In this document: positions 10,521 through 20,632 of the stretch, in pieces
Layout: every line of letters begins with the position of its first letter
How positions within the stretch are numbered: the first letter of the stretch is position 1
Assembly (NCBI GenBank): GCA_033398695.1
Contig: CM065814.1
Span: 107,572,501 to 107,636,500, forward strand
DNA from: Orobanche coerulescens
Lineage: Eukaryota > Streptophyta > Magnoliopsida > Lamiales > Orobanchaceae
DNA length: 64,000 nucleotides
Direction of reading: 5' to 3'
Position numbers and translations under genes: made by a program
The notes under the pieces: model-generated
Seen by the model: the letters and a program-made list of their open reading frames with translations, nothing else
Databases searched by the model: none
Told to the model about the DNA's origin: nothing

Positions 10521-11462
10521 ATGGAGCAAACTCAGTTCGTGGCCAATGGAAATCGACAAAGCAATTTTTACCCCAGCACTTATAATCAAGGGTGGAGAAA
10601 TCAACAAAATTTTCCATGGAAAAATGGGCAAGCTATGAAGCCTCCACAACCTCACTTCTTACAACCCCCACAGCAGCCCCCTCAATCACCAAAGGTATCT
10701 TTGGAGGATGCTCTTGCTCAATTGGCGGCTAACACAAGCCAATTCATGACTCACACCGAGACGACCCTCCAAAATCATTCGACCTCCATCCGAAATCTAG
10801 AAACACAAATGGGGCAGATTGCTAATTTATTGTCTTCGCGGTCCCAAGGTGCAGCCCCCAACGCAGCCGAAGTGAAATCCAAGGAGAATGTGCAAGCGAT
10901 CGAATTACGAAGCGGAAAGGAGTTGAAAGGGCAGCCTATTAATGACAAAGAGCAGCTGATCGAGCAGAACGAGAAGGAAAAGGATGAGATGCCTAAGCCA
11001 AAGGAAGTATCGACTACTCAGCCCACTCCTCAAATTCCATTCCCACAGCGTTTCCAAAAGCAAAAACTGGACAAGCAGTTTTCAAAATTCCTCGACGTCT
11101 TCAAGAAATTGCACATAAACATTCCGTTCGCCGACGCATTGGAACAGATGCCGAGTTACGTCAAGTTCATGAAAGAGATCTTATCCAATAAACGAAAGCT
11201 CGAGGAATATGAGACGGTCGCTTTAACGAAAGAGTGCAGCGCTATTTTACAAAAGAAACTCCCACCTAAATTGAGAGATCCGGGAAGTTTCACCATTCCT
11301 TGCATCATCGGAAATTCATCTTTTGAAAGAGCCCTATGCGATCTCGGGGCCAGTATAAATCTTATGCCCCTTTCGATTTTTAAAAGTCGAGATTGGGAAG
11401 CCAAGCCGACGGCAGTCTCTCTACAATTGGCGATAGATCCATCAAATATCCGAGGGGTGTGA
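10521..11462 (+). CDS. Athila-1 gag C-terminus and aspartic protease (partial)
   Basis: The N-terminal part is glutamine- and proline-rich (HFLQPPQQPPQSPK), followed by a coiled-coil-like segment and the Athila linker VQAIELRSGKEL. The protease begins around FPQRFQKQKLDKQFSKFLDV. The active site is LCDLGASINLMPLSIF, where D-L-G replaces the more usual D-S/T-G, as is normal in Athila elements. The frame breaks after DPSNIRGV at 11462, before the rest of the protease. Confidence 0.85.
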   Translation: MEQTQFVANGNRQSNFYPSTYNQGWRNQQNFPWKNGQAMKPPQPHFLQPPQQPPQSPKVSLEDALAQLAANTSQFMTHTETTLQNHSTSIRNLETQMGQIANLLSSRSQGAAPNAAEVKSKENVQAIELRSGKELKGQPINDKEQLIEQNEKEKDEMPKPKEVSTTQPTPQIPFPQRFQKQKLDKQFSKFLDVFKKLHINIPFADALEQMPSYVKFMKEILSNKRKLEEYETVALTKECSAILQKKLPPKLRDPGSFTIPCIIGNSSFERALCDLGASINLMPLSIFKSRDWEAKPTAVSLQLAIDPSNIRGV

Positions 11463-14400
11463 TAGAGGGCGTTTTAGTCAAAGTGGATAAGTTCATATTT
11501 AGGCCGATTTCATCGTACTTGATATGGAAGAAGACCAAGATATCCCAATTATTTTGGGAAGACCATTTTTGGCAACGAGCGTTGATTGATGTGGAAAAGG
11601 AAAGGTGACTTTGCATGTTCAAGAGGAGCAAGTAACATTCAATATTTTTCGATCCGTAAAATATCCAAGTGACAACGAAAATTGTTTCCAAGTTAGCGTC
11701 ATTGACTCGTGCGTGAGTAGAACTTTTTAGAAAATTATCCACCCGATCCATTGGAATCCGTTTTGATTGGGGCTGTTTAGAACCAAATGGAGAGCATCAC
11801 GACTACATACGACACATGGATGCTTCCCGCCAATTTTTATTCGTAAACCATTCGAGGAGCTAGGAAGTTCACTAACTCGACCGACCCCATCGATTGAAAA
11901 ACCTCCAAAGTTGGAACTCAAAAAGCTGCCACCTCATTTGAAGTATGCATTTACGGGGCCCGACGACTCCGTTCGATTATTCTTTCGGCCACTTTAGCGG
12001 GAGATCAAGAGGCAAAATTATTAAGAGTCTTGAGGAATACAAATCTGCTCTTGGATGGTCTATTGCGGATATTAAGGGAATCAGCCCATCGATTTGCATG
12101 CACAAGATCTTGATGGAGGAAGACTACAAACCATCCGTGGAGCATCAACGCCGGCTGAATCCTAACATGAAGAAGGTGGTAAAAGTCGAGGTTTTAAAAC
12201 TCCTCGACGCAGGTATGATCTTTCCAATTTCTGATAGTAAGTGGGTAAGTCCGGTTCAAGTTGTGTCGAAAAAGGGTGGGATATGATTGTTCAAAGCGAT
12301 AATAATGAATTAATTCCCACCGGATTGTTACGGGGTGGCGTATGTGCATAGATTATAGGAAACTAAATAAGGCCACTAGAAAGATCATTTTCCCTTGCCT
12401 TTTATTGATCGGATGTTAGATAGATTAGCCGGACACGATTTCTATTGCTTTCGATGGTTATTCGGGGTATAATCAGATTTACATAGCCCCGAAGACCAAG
12501 AGAAAGCAGCGTTTACATGTCCTTACGGCATTTTCGCTTATAGCGCATGCCGTTTGGATTGTGTAATGCGCGGCGACTTTTCAACGGTGTATGATGGCTA
12601 TTTTTCGACATGGTAGAGCGGTGTATTGAGATTTTCATGGATGATTTTTCTGTTTTGGAGATTCTTTTGACATTTGTTTGGAAAATTTACGGAAGGTCTT
12701 GCGAAGATGTGAAGAGACCAATTTAGTCTTGAATTGGGAAAAGTGTCATTTTATGGTGCGGGAGGGCATTGTGCTTGGCCATCGAATATCCTCACATGGA
12801 ATTGAAGTCGACCGAGCGAAATTGAGACAATTGAGAAGATGCCACCACCCACTTCGGTCAAGGGGATTAGGAGTTTTACGGGACATGCGGTTTCTATCGC
12901 CGATTTATTAAGGATTTTTCAAAGATCACGAAGCCATTGTGCAATTTACTCATGAAAGATGTCCCATTTACTTTCGAGTCTTGTAAAGAAAGTTTTGAGT
13001 TCTTTGAAGAAAGCTCTAAGCACGGCACGGTGATAGTCGCTCGGATTGGGACCTTCCGTTCGAACTAATGTGCGATGCTAGCGACTTTGCCATTGGGGCA
13101 TTTTGGGGGCGAGACGAGGAAGGTGTTTCATGTCATATACTATGCGAGCCGAACACTCGATGACGCCCAAAGAATTACGCCACAACGGAGAAGGAATTGT
13201 TGGCGGTGATCTTTGCATTTGATAAATTTCGGGCTTATCTACTAGGAACGAAAGTGATAGTGTGGACCGATCATTCGGCGATAAAATACCTTTTGGAGAA
13301 GAAGGATGCCAAACCAAGGTTGATTCGGTGGGTGCTACTCCTTCAAGAATTCAACTTGGAGATTCGGGACAAGAAAGGGACAGAAAATGTTATAGCCGAT
13401 CACCTTTCACGATTAGAGAGTTCCTCGAGAAGGAAGAAAGTCACCACAAATTATAGTCACCTTCCCCGACGAGCAGCTCTACAAGTTGGATTCAACACAT
13501 GCGCCTTGGTATGCTGATCTAGTGAACTACTTAGCAAGTAAAACAATTCCGAACGACCTCTCACGTCATCAAAAGAAGAAGCTAATCTCGGACGCTAAGT
13601 ACTATTTGTGGGACGATCCTTTTCTTTTCAAGCGATGCCCGATCAAATTATCCGTAGATGCATTAGGATGAGGAAATCCACAGTGTCTTTGAACCATTGC
13701 CATGCATCGCCCTACGGTGGACACTTTAGTGGAAATAGAAGCGGCGAAGGTCTTACGGTCGGGATTTTATTGGCCGTCCTTATTCAAAGATGCTCACTCC
13801 TTTGTGTCTACATGTGATCGGTGTCAACGGACAGAAACATCTCAAGGCGACACGAAATGCCGTGAACACCATACTTGAAGTCGAATTATTTGATGTATGG
13901 GGATCGACTTCATGGGTCCATTTCCCCATCAAACAAGAATCTCTACATTTTGGTGGCCGTGGATTATGTCTCCAAATGGGTTGAAGCGGTGGCACTACCT
14001 ACGAATGGGTCGATGTCGTAATCAAGTTTATTAAACAACATATCTTCTCACGCTTTGGGACTCCACGTGCTATTATAAGTGATGGTGGGTCACACTTCGA
14101 CAACAAATTTCTTGATGCGGTTTTGAGAAAATACGGAGTCACTCATCGTGTTGCCACAGACATACCATCCATAAACGAGTGGTCAAGTCGAGATATCAAA
14201 TCGAGAGCTGAAGTGGATTCTAGAAAAGACGGCTCGTCTCGAAAAGATTGGGCATTTAAACTCGATGATGCACTTTGGGCGTCTGGACTGCGTATAAAAC
14301 ACCTATCGGAATGTCGCCCTACAGTTGGTCTATGGAAAAGGTTGCCATCTACCCGTAGAGATGGAACACCGTGCTTATTGGGCGATAAAGAAACTAAACT

Positions 14401-14772
14401 TTGATCTAAAATCCGCGGGGAAAAGCGTTGTTTGCGGTGAGCGAGTTGGAAGAAATTCGCCACAACTCATACGAAAATGCAAAACTTTATAAGGAGCGGA
14501 CAAAAATTTGGCATGATAAGCACATCACGCAGAGAGAATTTGTCCCGGGTCAAGAGGTGTTGCTATTCAACTCGCGCTTAAAGTTATTTCCCGGGAAATT
14601 GCGTTCACGATGGTCGGGACCGTTCACCGTAGTTCAAGTGTTTCCACATGGTGCAGTAGAAGTTCAAAGAGATGGCCGAAAATTCAAAGTTAATGGACAA
14701 CGGTTGAAGGCATACTTGGGAAATCCAATCGACACGCAGAAAACGAGCGTCACCTTATCCACCGCCGGATGA
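11463..14772 (+). pseudogene. Athila-1 pol: reverse transcriptase, RNase H, integrase; heavily frameshifted
   Basis: Pieces in changing frames follow the normal order. 11945-12286 holds the RT start ([32 protein letters not shown]). The RT active site, as IFMDDFSV, lies near 12633-12660. 12678-12911 has [13 protein letters not shown]. 13197-13517 is RNase H ([28 protein letters not shown]). The zinc region of integrase is near 13690-13830 ([12 protein letters not shown]) and its core near 13880-14170. 14428-14772 is the integrase C-terminus ([17 protein letters not shown]). The closest relative in the window is the open pol of Athila-2. Breaks occur roughly every 30-100 bp in 12280-13200 and are nearly all small gaps. 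Confidence 0.85.
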
Positions 14773-14974
14773 ATGCGAGAAAAGTCCGGCTGAAGACTAT
14801 AAACTTAGCGCTCCTCGGGAGGCAACCCGAGTATTAGTTGTAGATTCTTTGTTGTTTGCTTGCATTTTTGAGTCTCTCTTTGTCTTCTTTCTTCTTTGAT
14901 CCATCCTTCCCTCTCGTCTTGATGTTTTCGTGTTAGTGCATGCGGGAATCGGCAAAGGGGAGGAATTCAATGAT

Positions 14975-15292
14975 GGGCCGCGGCACGATCCGAGGTGAGC
15001 CGCGGCACATCATGATGAAAAAGGGCCGATCAAGCGTACCTGTGCCGCGGCATGATCTTCTTGAGCGCGGCACACCAGTGCCGAGCCGCGGCACCCGATA
15101 ATCGAGCCGCGGCACACTAAATGATCAAGAAACGCCCAGGAGCACAGTACTTTGTGCGCGGCACATTAAAGCCGGCCGAGGCACACGAACACGAGCCGCG
15201 GCACACGAGAATCTGAGCCGCGGCACCACGACATATCAAAGCGTCCCGGTCATTGTACTTTGGGCGCGGCTCACTTATATTGTGCCGCGGCC
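14975..15292. repeat. Second GTGCCGCGGCAC cluster, after pol in Athila-1
   Basis: A dozen or so copies of GAGCCGCGGCAC and related forms lie 200-520 bp after the end of pol, in the transcribed 3' non-coding region. This is the same palindrome as in the Athila-1 LTR. Athila-2 has a cluster in the matching place (46241-46433), built from a different palindrome. Confidence 0.88.
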
Positions 15293-15980
15293 CCGTCGCA
15301 AAATAAGAACGACCCGAGTAAGGCTCATTCGATCGATCGGCTGCATAGGATACTTCTTCCCTCCCTTCCTTCCTTCACGCACACGATGAGGTTAGTTGGT
15401 TCCATTCTATTAGTCTCCTTCTCAAATTCTCCGTAATTTTTGATTTCTAAATCATAAGTGATTATTGATGTGAAAAGATTTGGAGTTTTATCTTGTTAGT
15501 TGTTCTTCATTGTTGCTTCTAAAATGGAGTTGGAATATGGGAATTTGTTATTGTGATGGAATTGATGTTTATGAGCAATTGTTGATGATGGTTTTGTAAT
15601 TAAGGTTATAATCGTGTTATTATTTTTGGGATTTGGAATTAACCATAAAAATTCTTGTTCTTCATTTTAACTTGTGCACACAAGGTGTTTGATAAATTGC
15701 AGCAATGAAAAATGGGTAAGCTAGGCATTTTCAAACTTATATGCAATGAATCATGTTGTCACATTATCCCCAACCTCTACATCATGTTCAACTTGAGAGC
15801 TCGTACTTAACTTCCTTTTTGATGATGCAAGCTCGTTTATTCACATTCCGCATGATGTAGTCAAGAAGCATGCAAGCTCACCGGACGATGCCGACACCAG
15901 CTCCTGAGCAGACTGGAGGGGAGTACTTGACCTTTTACTTTTCTTGCATTTCATTTTTGTCCATTGAGGTCAATGTACGT
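15293..15980 (+). other. Athila-1 3' non-coding region, first part
   Basis: There is no open frame of note, no env-like sequence and no strong repeat. The stretch is AT-rich with runs of pyrimidines. An 'ATGAGGTTAGTTGGTTC' after a CTTCC-rich tract (about 15350-15400) resembles a splice-donor context, but nothing more can be supported. Confidence 0.4.
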
Positions 15981-17203
15981 CCTAAGTTTGGGGGGGGATT
16001 TACATTCAGTCTACATTCATTGTTGTACTCTATTTTCTTGCTGTACATTATATTTTGTTGCACTTTTCTTTTCTTTGCGAAATTTTTTTTTAGATAGCCT
16101 TGCTTGTCTTAGTTTTTCCTTATTCGTGAATTTTCGTGCTTCTATTTGTGTGATACTGATGTTACGACACTGTCTTTCTCTCTGAAGAAGCGGGCGAGTT
16201 CTAGTCGAGTTGTAGTCAGTTATTTCTGTTCTGCTTAGTATTCAATTAGGTCCGAAATTTTTTCGTGATTGTAGAGGTCTTGGCAGATAAGAGACGATAC
16301 ATACTTGTTTTTAAATCCCCATCAATACGTTTGGCTACATTTTCCGGATAGTGAGTCGTACTGTTTCTTTAGTCGTGTTGGCACTTAGATGGAGTTTAGA
16401 GTCGGTCAGTTTTTCCCTAAAAAGTCGAGATAATGTGTTCTATGAAGGGAAGTTTAGTAACGAGGGGTATTCGCGTGACCCGCTGTTTACTCTCGCGTAA
16501 AGCAGCGACCACTGATTAGACTAGTGATTTAGATATTTCACATGTGCCAATGATAGGGAGCCTAGTAACCGGGGGCATTCGCGTGACCCGCTGTTTACCC
16601 TCGCGTAAAACGGCAACCTTGATTCGGACATGCGGAAATTATATATTCGAGTTGTTTCTCCGCTGTAGACGGGAACTCAGTAACTAGAAGCATCCATGTG
16701 CCCCATGAGTGTCTTTTACGTCAAACGGTTTCCTAATACATGAGAATGGAAGTTCCATCCTAGGATTATCCCGATGAAACATCCCGAGATCCTAACCTAG
16801 TGGTCAACTCGAATCAAATTCTTGAGCATATATATATAAGGGAATACTGTCCGAGGTTTATTTGTTATAAGACTCGTGAAAATTTGTGCCTTTAGACTGT
16901 GGAACAGGATGAACTAGTTTGGTCGTGTTAGCCTTTCATATTGACGGTCGATTTGACTCATGTTTTGTTAATCTTTGAGCTGAAATTTTCTTCATGAACG
17001 AGTGATTAGGACTGCATTTGATTACTTTGCGGAATCATTATTCTGAGTGCAGCTCGCTTTTACGACACTCGTATTATTTAGAGAGAATGGCAGGATAGTA
17101 TTGATTAGGTTGAACACTATGAGTTGCACGATCATTCACGACATTCTTTTATTGACTTTAATTCTTTTTGCTTGAGGACAAGCAAAGGCTTAAGTTTGGG
17201 GGT
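15981..17203 (+). other. Conserved non-coding block between two polypurine tracts (Athila-1 copy)
   Basis: The block opens with CCTAAGTTTGGGGGGGGATT (15981-16000) and closes with the true 3' polypurine tract TTAAGTTTGGGGGTAT (17190-17205). From about 16083 to 17203 it aligns almost base for base with the reverse complement of 43787-44900 in Athila-2. It has no long frame on either strand. It contains a three-copy module (16443-16735), a TATA-like TATATATAAGGG at 16831-16842, and a TTGAGGACAAGCAAAGGC stretch before the tract. The LTRs that follow in the two elements are unrelated. Confidence 0.85.
16443..16735 (+). repeat. Three-copy non-coding module with core TAGTAAC...GCATTCGCGTG
   Basis: Units start near 16443, 16553 and 16669, a spacing of about 110-116 bp. 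Each reads roughly GGGAN2-4TAGTAAC, then GGGGCATTCGCGTGACCC, then CTGTTTACTCTCGCGTAAAA and CGGCNACC. The third unit is the most diverged. The same three units occur in the same order in Athila-2 (44270-44550, inverted). Confidence 0.85.
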
Positions 17204-17206
17204 ATT

Positions 17207-18525
17207 TGTTAGGCGTATTTTTATACGCTTATTTATCTTTATTTTGTAGTGTTTTGGTGAGTGAAATCATCTAAATGAGCTTTTAATGCCTTAATTTTGT
17301 ATGATTGACAGGAAATTGAAGTCGGAAGCTAAAAGCGAGGCAAAGCAGGCGAAGACGGCAAAAGCTGGACTATGAGCCGCGGCACAAGGAATCGAGCCGC
17401 GGCACAGAAGACACCGGCCGAAGGGCGAGTAAGGTGTACTCTGTGCCGCGGCACGCCCAGTGAGCCGCGGCACGGAAGAATTTATTTACGCCCGGGCATT
17501 GACTTTTTGTGATGTGCCGCGCACGAGTTGATGAGCCGCGGCACACTTAGCGGGTTTGGTACGTCTGCGCGGATTTTGGGCCGTTTCGAAGCCAGTTTTC
17601 AACCGATTAATACGGACGCGATTTGTGGAGGTGCTGAGCTATAAATAGGGCTTAAGACCCTAATTTAATTATCTTGGAATCATTGAATCTAATACCTTGG
17701 AGAGCTTAAGCTTGGAGACGGCAGAAGAGGAGGAAAGCAAAAGAATTCAAGGGCAGAAGGCGGGAGCTGAAGAACGGAGGAATCCGAACTTCATCTGCAT
17801 TTGAATTTTATGCTTTCGTTTATTTATTCTGTATTTTCAGTTTTTAGTATGTCAGGCTAAAGCCCTAATCTAGGGTTTTGATGAAACCTTTGTTTTGACG
17901 AATTGATTGAGATTATCCAATTTATTACCTTTTTATTGAGTTTTCCCAATTATGTTTAATGCTTGCAATTATCGCCAATAGTTGTATTGATTTAATCATT
18001 CACTTGAATCGGGAGAGGAGATTTGGTGAGGAACTATTGGTGAGGACCGTTTATTACATGAGATAGGAATATACTCATAGGAACTACGTGGCCTTTAGGA
18101 GATTTCATGCTTTTTGCCTATCGACGAGATAATTCACCTAGGGATAGAGTGCGTTAGTCGCCGTTAGATAAATCTATTGACCTCGGGAGAGGCGGTAGAA
18201 TATATTAGCAATCTCCGCCTTCAATAAATTGGGAAAATCATTTATTACGGATAATCGAGAGTAAATTCGGATAAACTAAGGTGGATTCAGAACCCTAGAC
18301 TTATTCATCATTTGATTCCTTTTATTCAAGCTATCGTTTTCTGCTTAGTCTTTTATAAATTCTTTTAGTTATTAATCACAAAACCAAAATTCGATTGTTC
18401 AAATAAAATTGGAATACGAAAATATCGGTAGTTAGAGATTCAATCCTCGTGGGAACGATACTCTACTTATCACTTTATTACTTGTAAACGATGACGTGCA
18501 CTTGCGTGTAGGAAATATCACAACA
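17207..18525 (+). repeat. 3' LTR of Athila-1
   Basis: The repeat is 1319 bp, starts TGTTAGGCGT and ends ATATCACAACA, followed by the target duplication ATGCC. A TATA box TATAAATAGGG lies at 17640. It is nearly identical to the 5' copy outside the palindrome area. Confidence 0.93.
17375..17545. repeat. GTGCCGCGGCAC cluster in the Athila-1 3' LTR
   Basis: Six copies match the positions in the 5' LTR. Several that are one base short in the 5' copy are complete here, and the reverse (GTGCCGCGCAC at about 17514). The differences between the paired LTRs are concentrated in these motifs. Confidence 0.85.
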
Positions 18526-19270
18526 ATGCCTTGTTCTCTAAGATCTTCCCTGATTTTTAGAGAAGATCCCGGATATCCAGGGATTGCAAGGTATGGGCTC
18601 TCAAACTTGATGTAACCGAGCTGATCAGTCACCAAGAACCGGGTTAATCTTAGGAGTTTAGCTAAGAAAACCCAAAATGTACGAAGTATTGTCTTTCTCT
18701 CTCTCTCTAAAATATGCTATAATCTCATAATGTCCCTCTCTAATGACCCCCCCCCCCCCTCTCCCTTTTATAGCAGGGAGATGCCTTGTTCTCTAAGATC
18801 TTCCCTGATTTTTAGAGAAGATCCCGGATATCCAGGGATTGCAAGGTATGGGCTCTCAATCCCTGGATCTCAGGGATTCTGTCAGATGAGTCAGGATCTT
18901 CTTTCCCGAGACTTCGACCTTCATGAGCTCGGAGGCCTTAGATCGGCTCCTATTATAAAAGATCACTTAGGTCGGGTCATTCCTATTCAAATCCATAGGT
19001 CGGGATACCTTTGAGGTCGGCAACCTTCTAACAGATGTCACAGGTCGGCGCCCTTCTAACAGATGTCACTGGTCAGCGGGGCCTCCGAGGTCGGGAGACC
19101 TTTGAGGTCGGCAATCTTCTAAAGGACCTTGAGGTCGGCATCCACTTGTCTAAGAAAACCTTTCATTACTAAGAGGTCGGTACTCCGGCTTATATTGGTC
19201 CATATTTTAGACCGGGTTTTCAGGGAGCGTGCATTCGGCGTCCTATCAAAGTCCTTGGCCCGTATCCCTA
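18526..19270 (-). repeat. 5' LTR of the Tat element, part 2, with a tandem duplication
   Basis: After the duplicated target ATGCC the LTR resumes with TTGTTCTCTAAGATCTTCCC and runs to GGGCTCTCAA (about 18606). There the sequence restarts with ACTTGATGTAACCGAGC, a second copy of everything from about 7895, including the C-rich run, up to about 18861, and only then continues. The unit is about 253 bp. Beyond it are short direct repeats of AGGTCGGCAACCTTCTAAC type (18990-19150) and self-complementary stretches around CCCGGATATCCAGGG. The outer end near 19270 is inferred and may be off by 40 bp. Confidence 0.75.
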
Positions 19271-19284
19271 TGTGGTTCTGTTAA

Positions 19285-19907
19285 GTTGAGGATTCGTATA
19301 TTCCAAATGTTTTCAAAACTCCCGAGATCTTTGATATCTTGTAAAATGCATATTGGGTTTATTCCCACCTGTCATGATTCGAGCAGTTTTGAATAAATGA
19401 TTTATCTCGGGGAGTATGTTTTCAATTATCGGATATTGGAGTATGATACGTATGGCTTGTATTCATAATTTTTATACTTGCACTAACAAAACAGTGGTGT
19501 TTTGCTAACCCCCGATTATTCGGGGGGTGGATGTCTGTATTGCGTCCAGGTACTTGCAGGTTGCTGGGGAGCAAATCATAGGATCGATACGAAGGATGAT
19601 GGAAGACGACGATACTAATCACATGAAGACCAGTTGTTGAGTATTTTGTTAGAGTCTCAGTGTTTGGCTCTCCATTGTGTAATTTTCCTGTTTTATGGGA
19701 ACATTGATGTAATTCAACCCCTGTATGGGTATGAGTTTTGTATGTTTATTGTGTTGTTAGTGGTAAAAGACCAAATCGGTCTAATGGTTCATTATTTAGC
19801 CATATCAATATTAAATGTGATGTATTGTTTTTGTATTTAGCCTGGTAGATCCTCATGGAGAGGGTCTGCGGCGCTGTAATATTCCCAAGTAGTTTGGGGG
19901 TGTTACA
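19285..19907 (+). repeat. Truncated LTR of the element A family (3' half)
   Basis: From about 19290 the sequence follows the last 600 bp of LTR A. Shared stretches include CACTAACAAAACAGTGG, TGCTAACCCCCG, GGGGGGTGGATGTC, GAAAGATGATGGAAGA-like sequence and AGCCTGGTAGATCCTC, ending GTGTTACA at 19907. The 5' part of the LTR is missing, so this is a deletion remnant placed between the Tat LTR and copia-F. Confidence 0.8.
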
Positions 19908-19911
19908 CCTT

Positions 19912-20632
19912 TGTCACGCGATATCATATTTGAACTAAGTCATGGAGTCTGTCATACTTATTTATGTTCAAATGTTTTCTCGATCTTAAGTAGACTGATT
20001 GAATCAAATGACTCTTCATTTGAGCATGGCCATGCATTTTCTTCAGTCCTACTTATCGAGGGACCCAACAGATATCTCTCTCACTAAAGAGAGGGACAAA
20101 TCCCCATCTTGATTATTCATTGCCCTCTACATGACTCCCACTAATCCCGATCGCTAACCTTTATGATCACCATGTTTCAGATGACGTTGGGTTACGTCAA
20201 GGCATAGCAGTTATCATGTTGGACTCTATGATAATCTCAGGTTCAAGGATTTATTGACATACTGTTATATTGAGATTCACTTATGATATTTCCATGCAGT
20301 GATCTCAATGCGGGTCTGTCCAGTATTAGTTCTCCAACCAATACCCATAAGATTGATCCATACCATACGCATAATCATCCGATGATTATCAATCAAACTT
20401 ATACTAGTATATTAATCACTAGAGTCTCTACTCAACATGATTGTACCATGAATATTTGAATAATCTTATTATTCGTGAATAAGTATTATTCGATTATTAT
20501 AATATTAAAACATGCACACATTATAATAATCAACGAGAAATAAATGATATCAAATAACTTTATTTAAATGTGACAATTACAAATCTAGGCACATCGAATG
20601 TCCTCGGGCACTATTCCCAACAATCTCCCACT
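19912..20632 (-). repeat. 3' LTR of minus-strand copia-F element
   Basis: On the minus strand the repeat starts TGTTGGGAATAGTGCCCGAG and is preceded by the polypurine tract AAGTGGGAGAT (20633-20645), as usual in plant copia elements. The other end lies near 19912 but I cannot fix it because its partner is absent. Confidence 0.65.

Larger units (their letters stand above)
8072..18525 (+). mobile_element. Athila-1: complete Athila-type Ty3/gypsy element, TSD ATGCC
   Basis: Both LTRs start TGTTAGGCGT and end in CAACA. The 5-bp target duplication ATGCC is present at 8067-8071 and 18526-18530. The order is LTR, primer-binding site, gag, protease, RT-RNase H-integrase, a long 3' non-coding region, polypurine tract, LTR. 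No env-like frame is visible in the 3' region. gag, protease and pol are broken by many one- and two-base indels, so this copy cannot move by itself. Confidence 0.93.

Noticed and set aside
9524..14772. Athila-1 as an autonomous element
   Set aside because: gag, protease and pol are split by many frame breaks, so it cannot supply its own proteins.
14773..17203. Envelope-like gene expected in the Athila 3' region
   Set aside because: Neither Athila element has an open frame or transmembrane-like stretch of useful length there. The region is non-coding in both.
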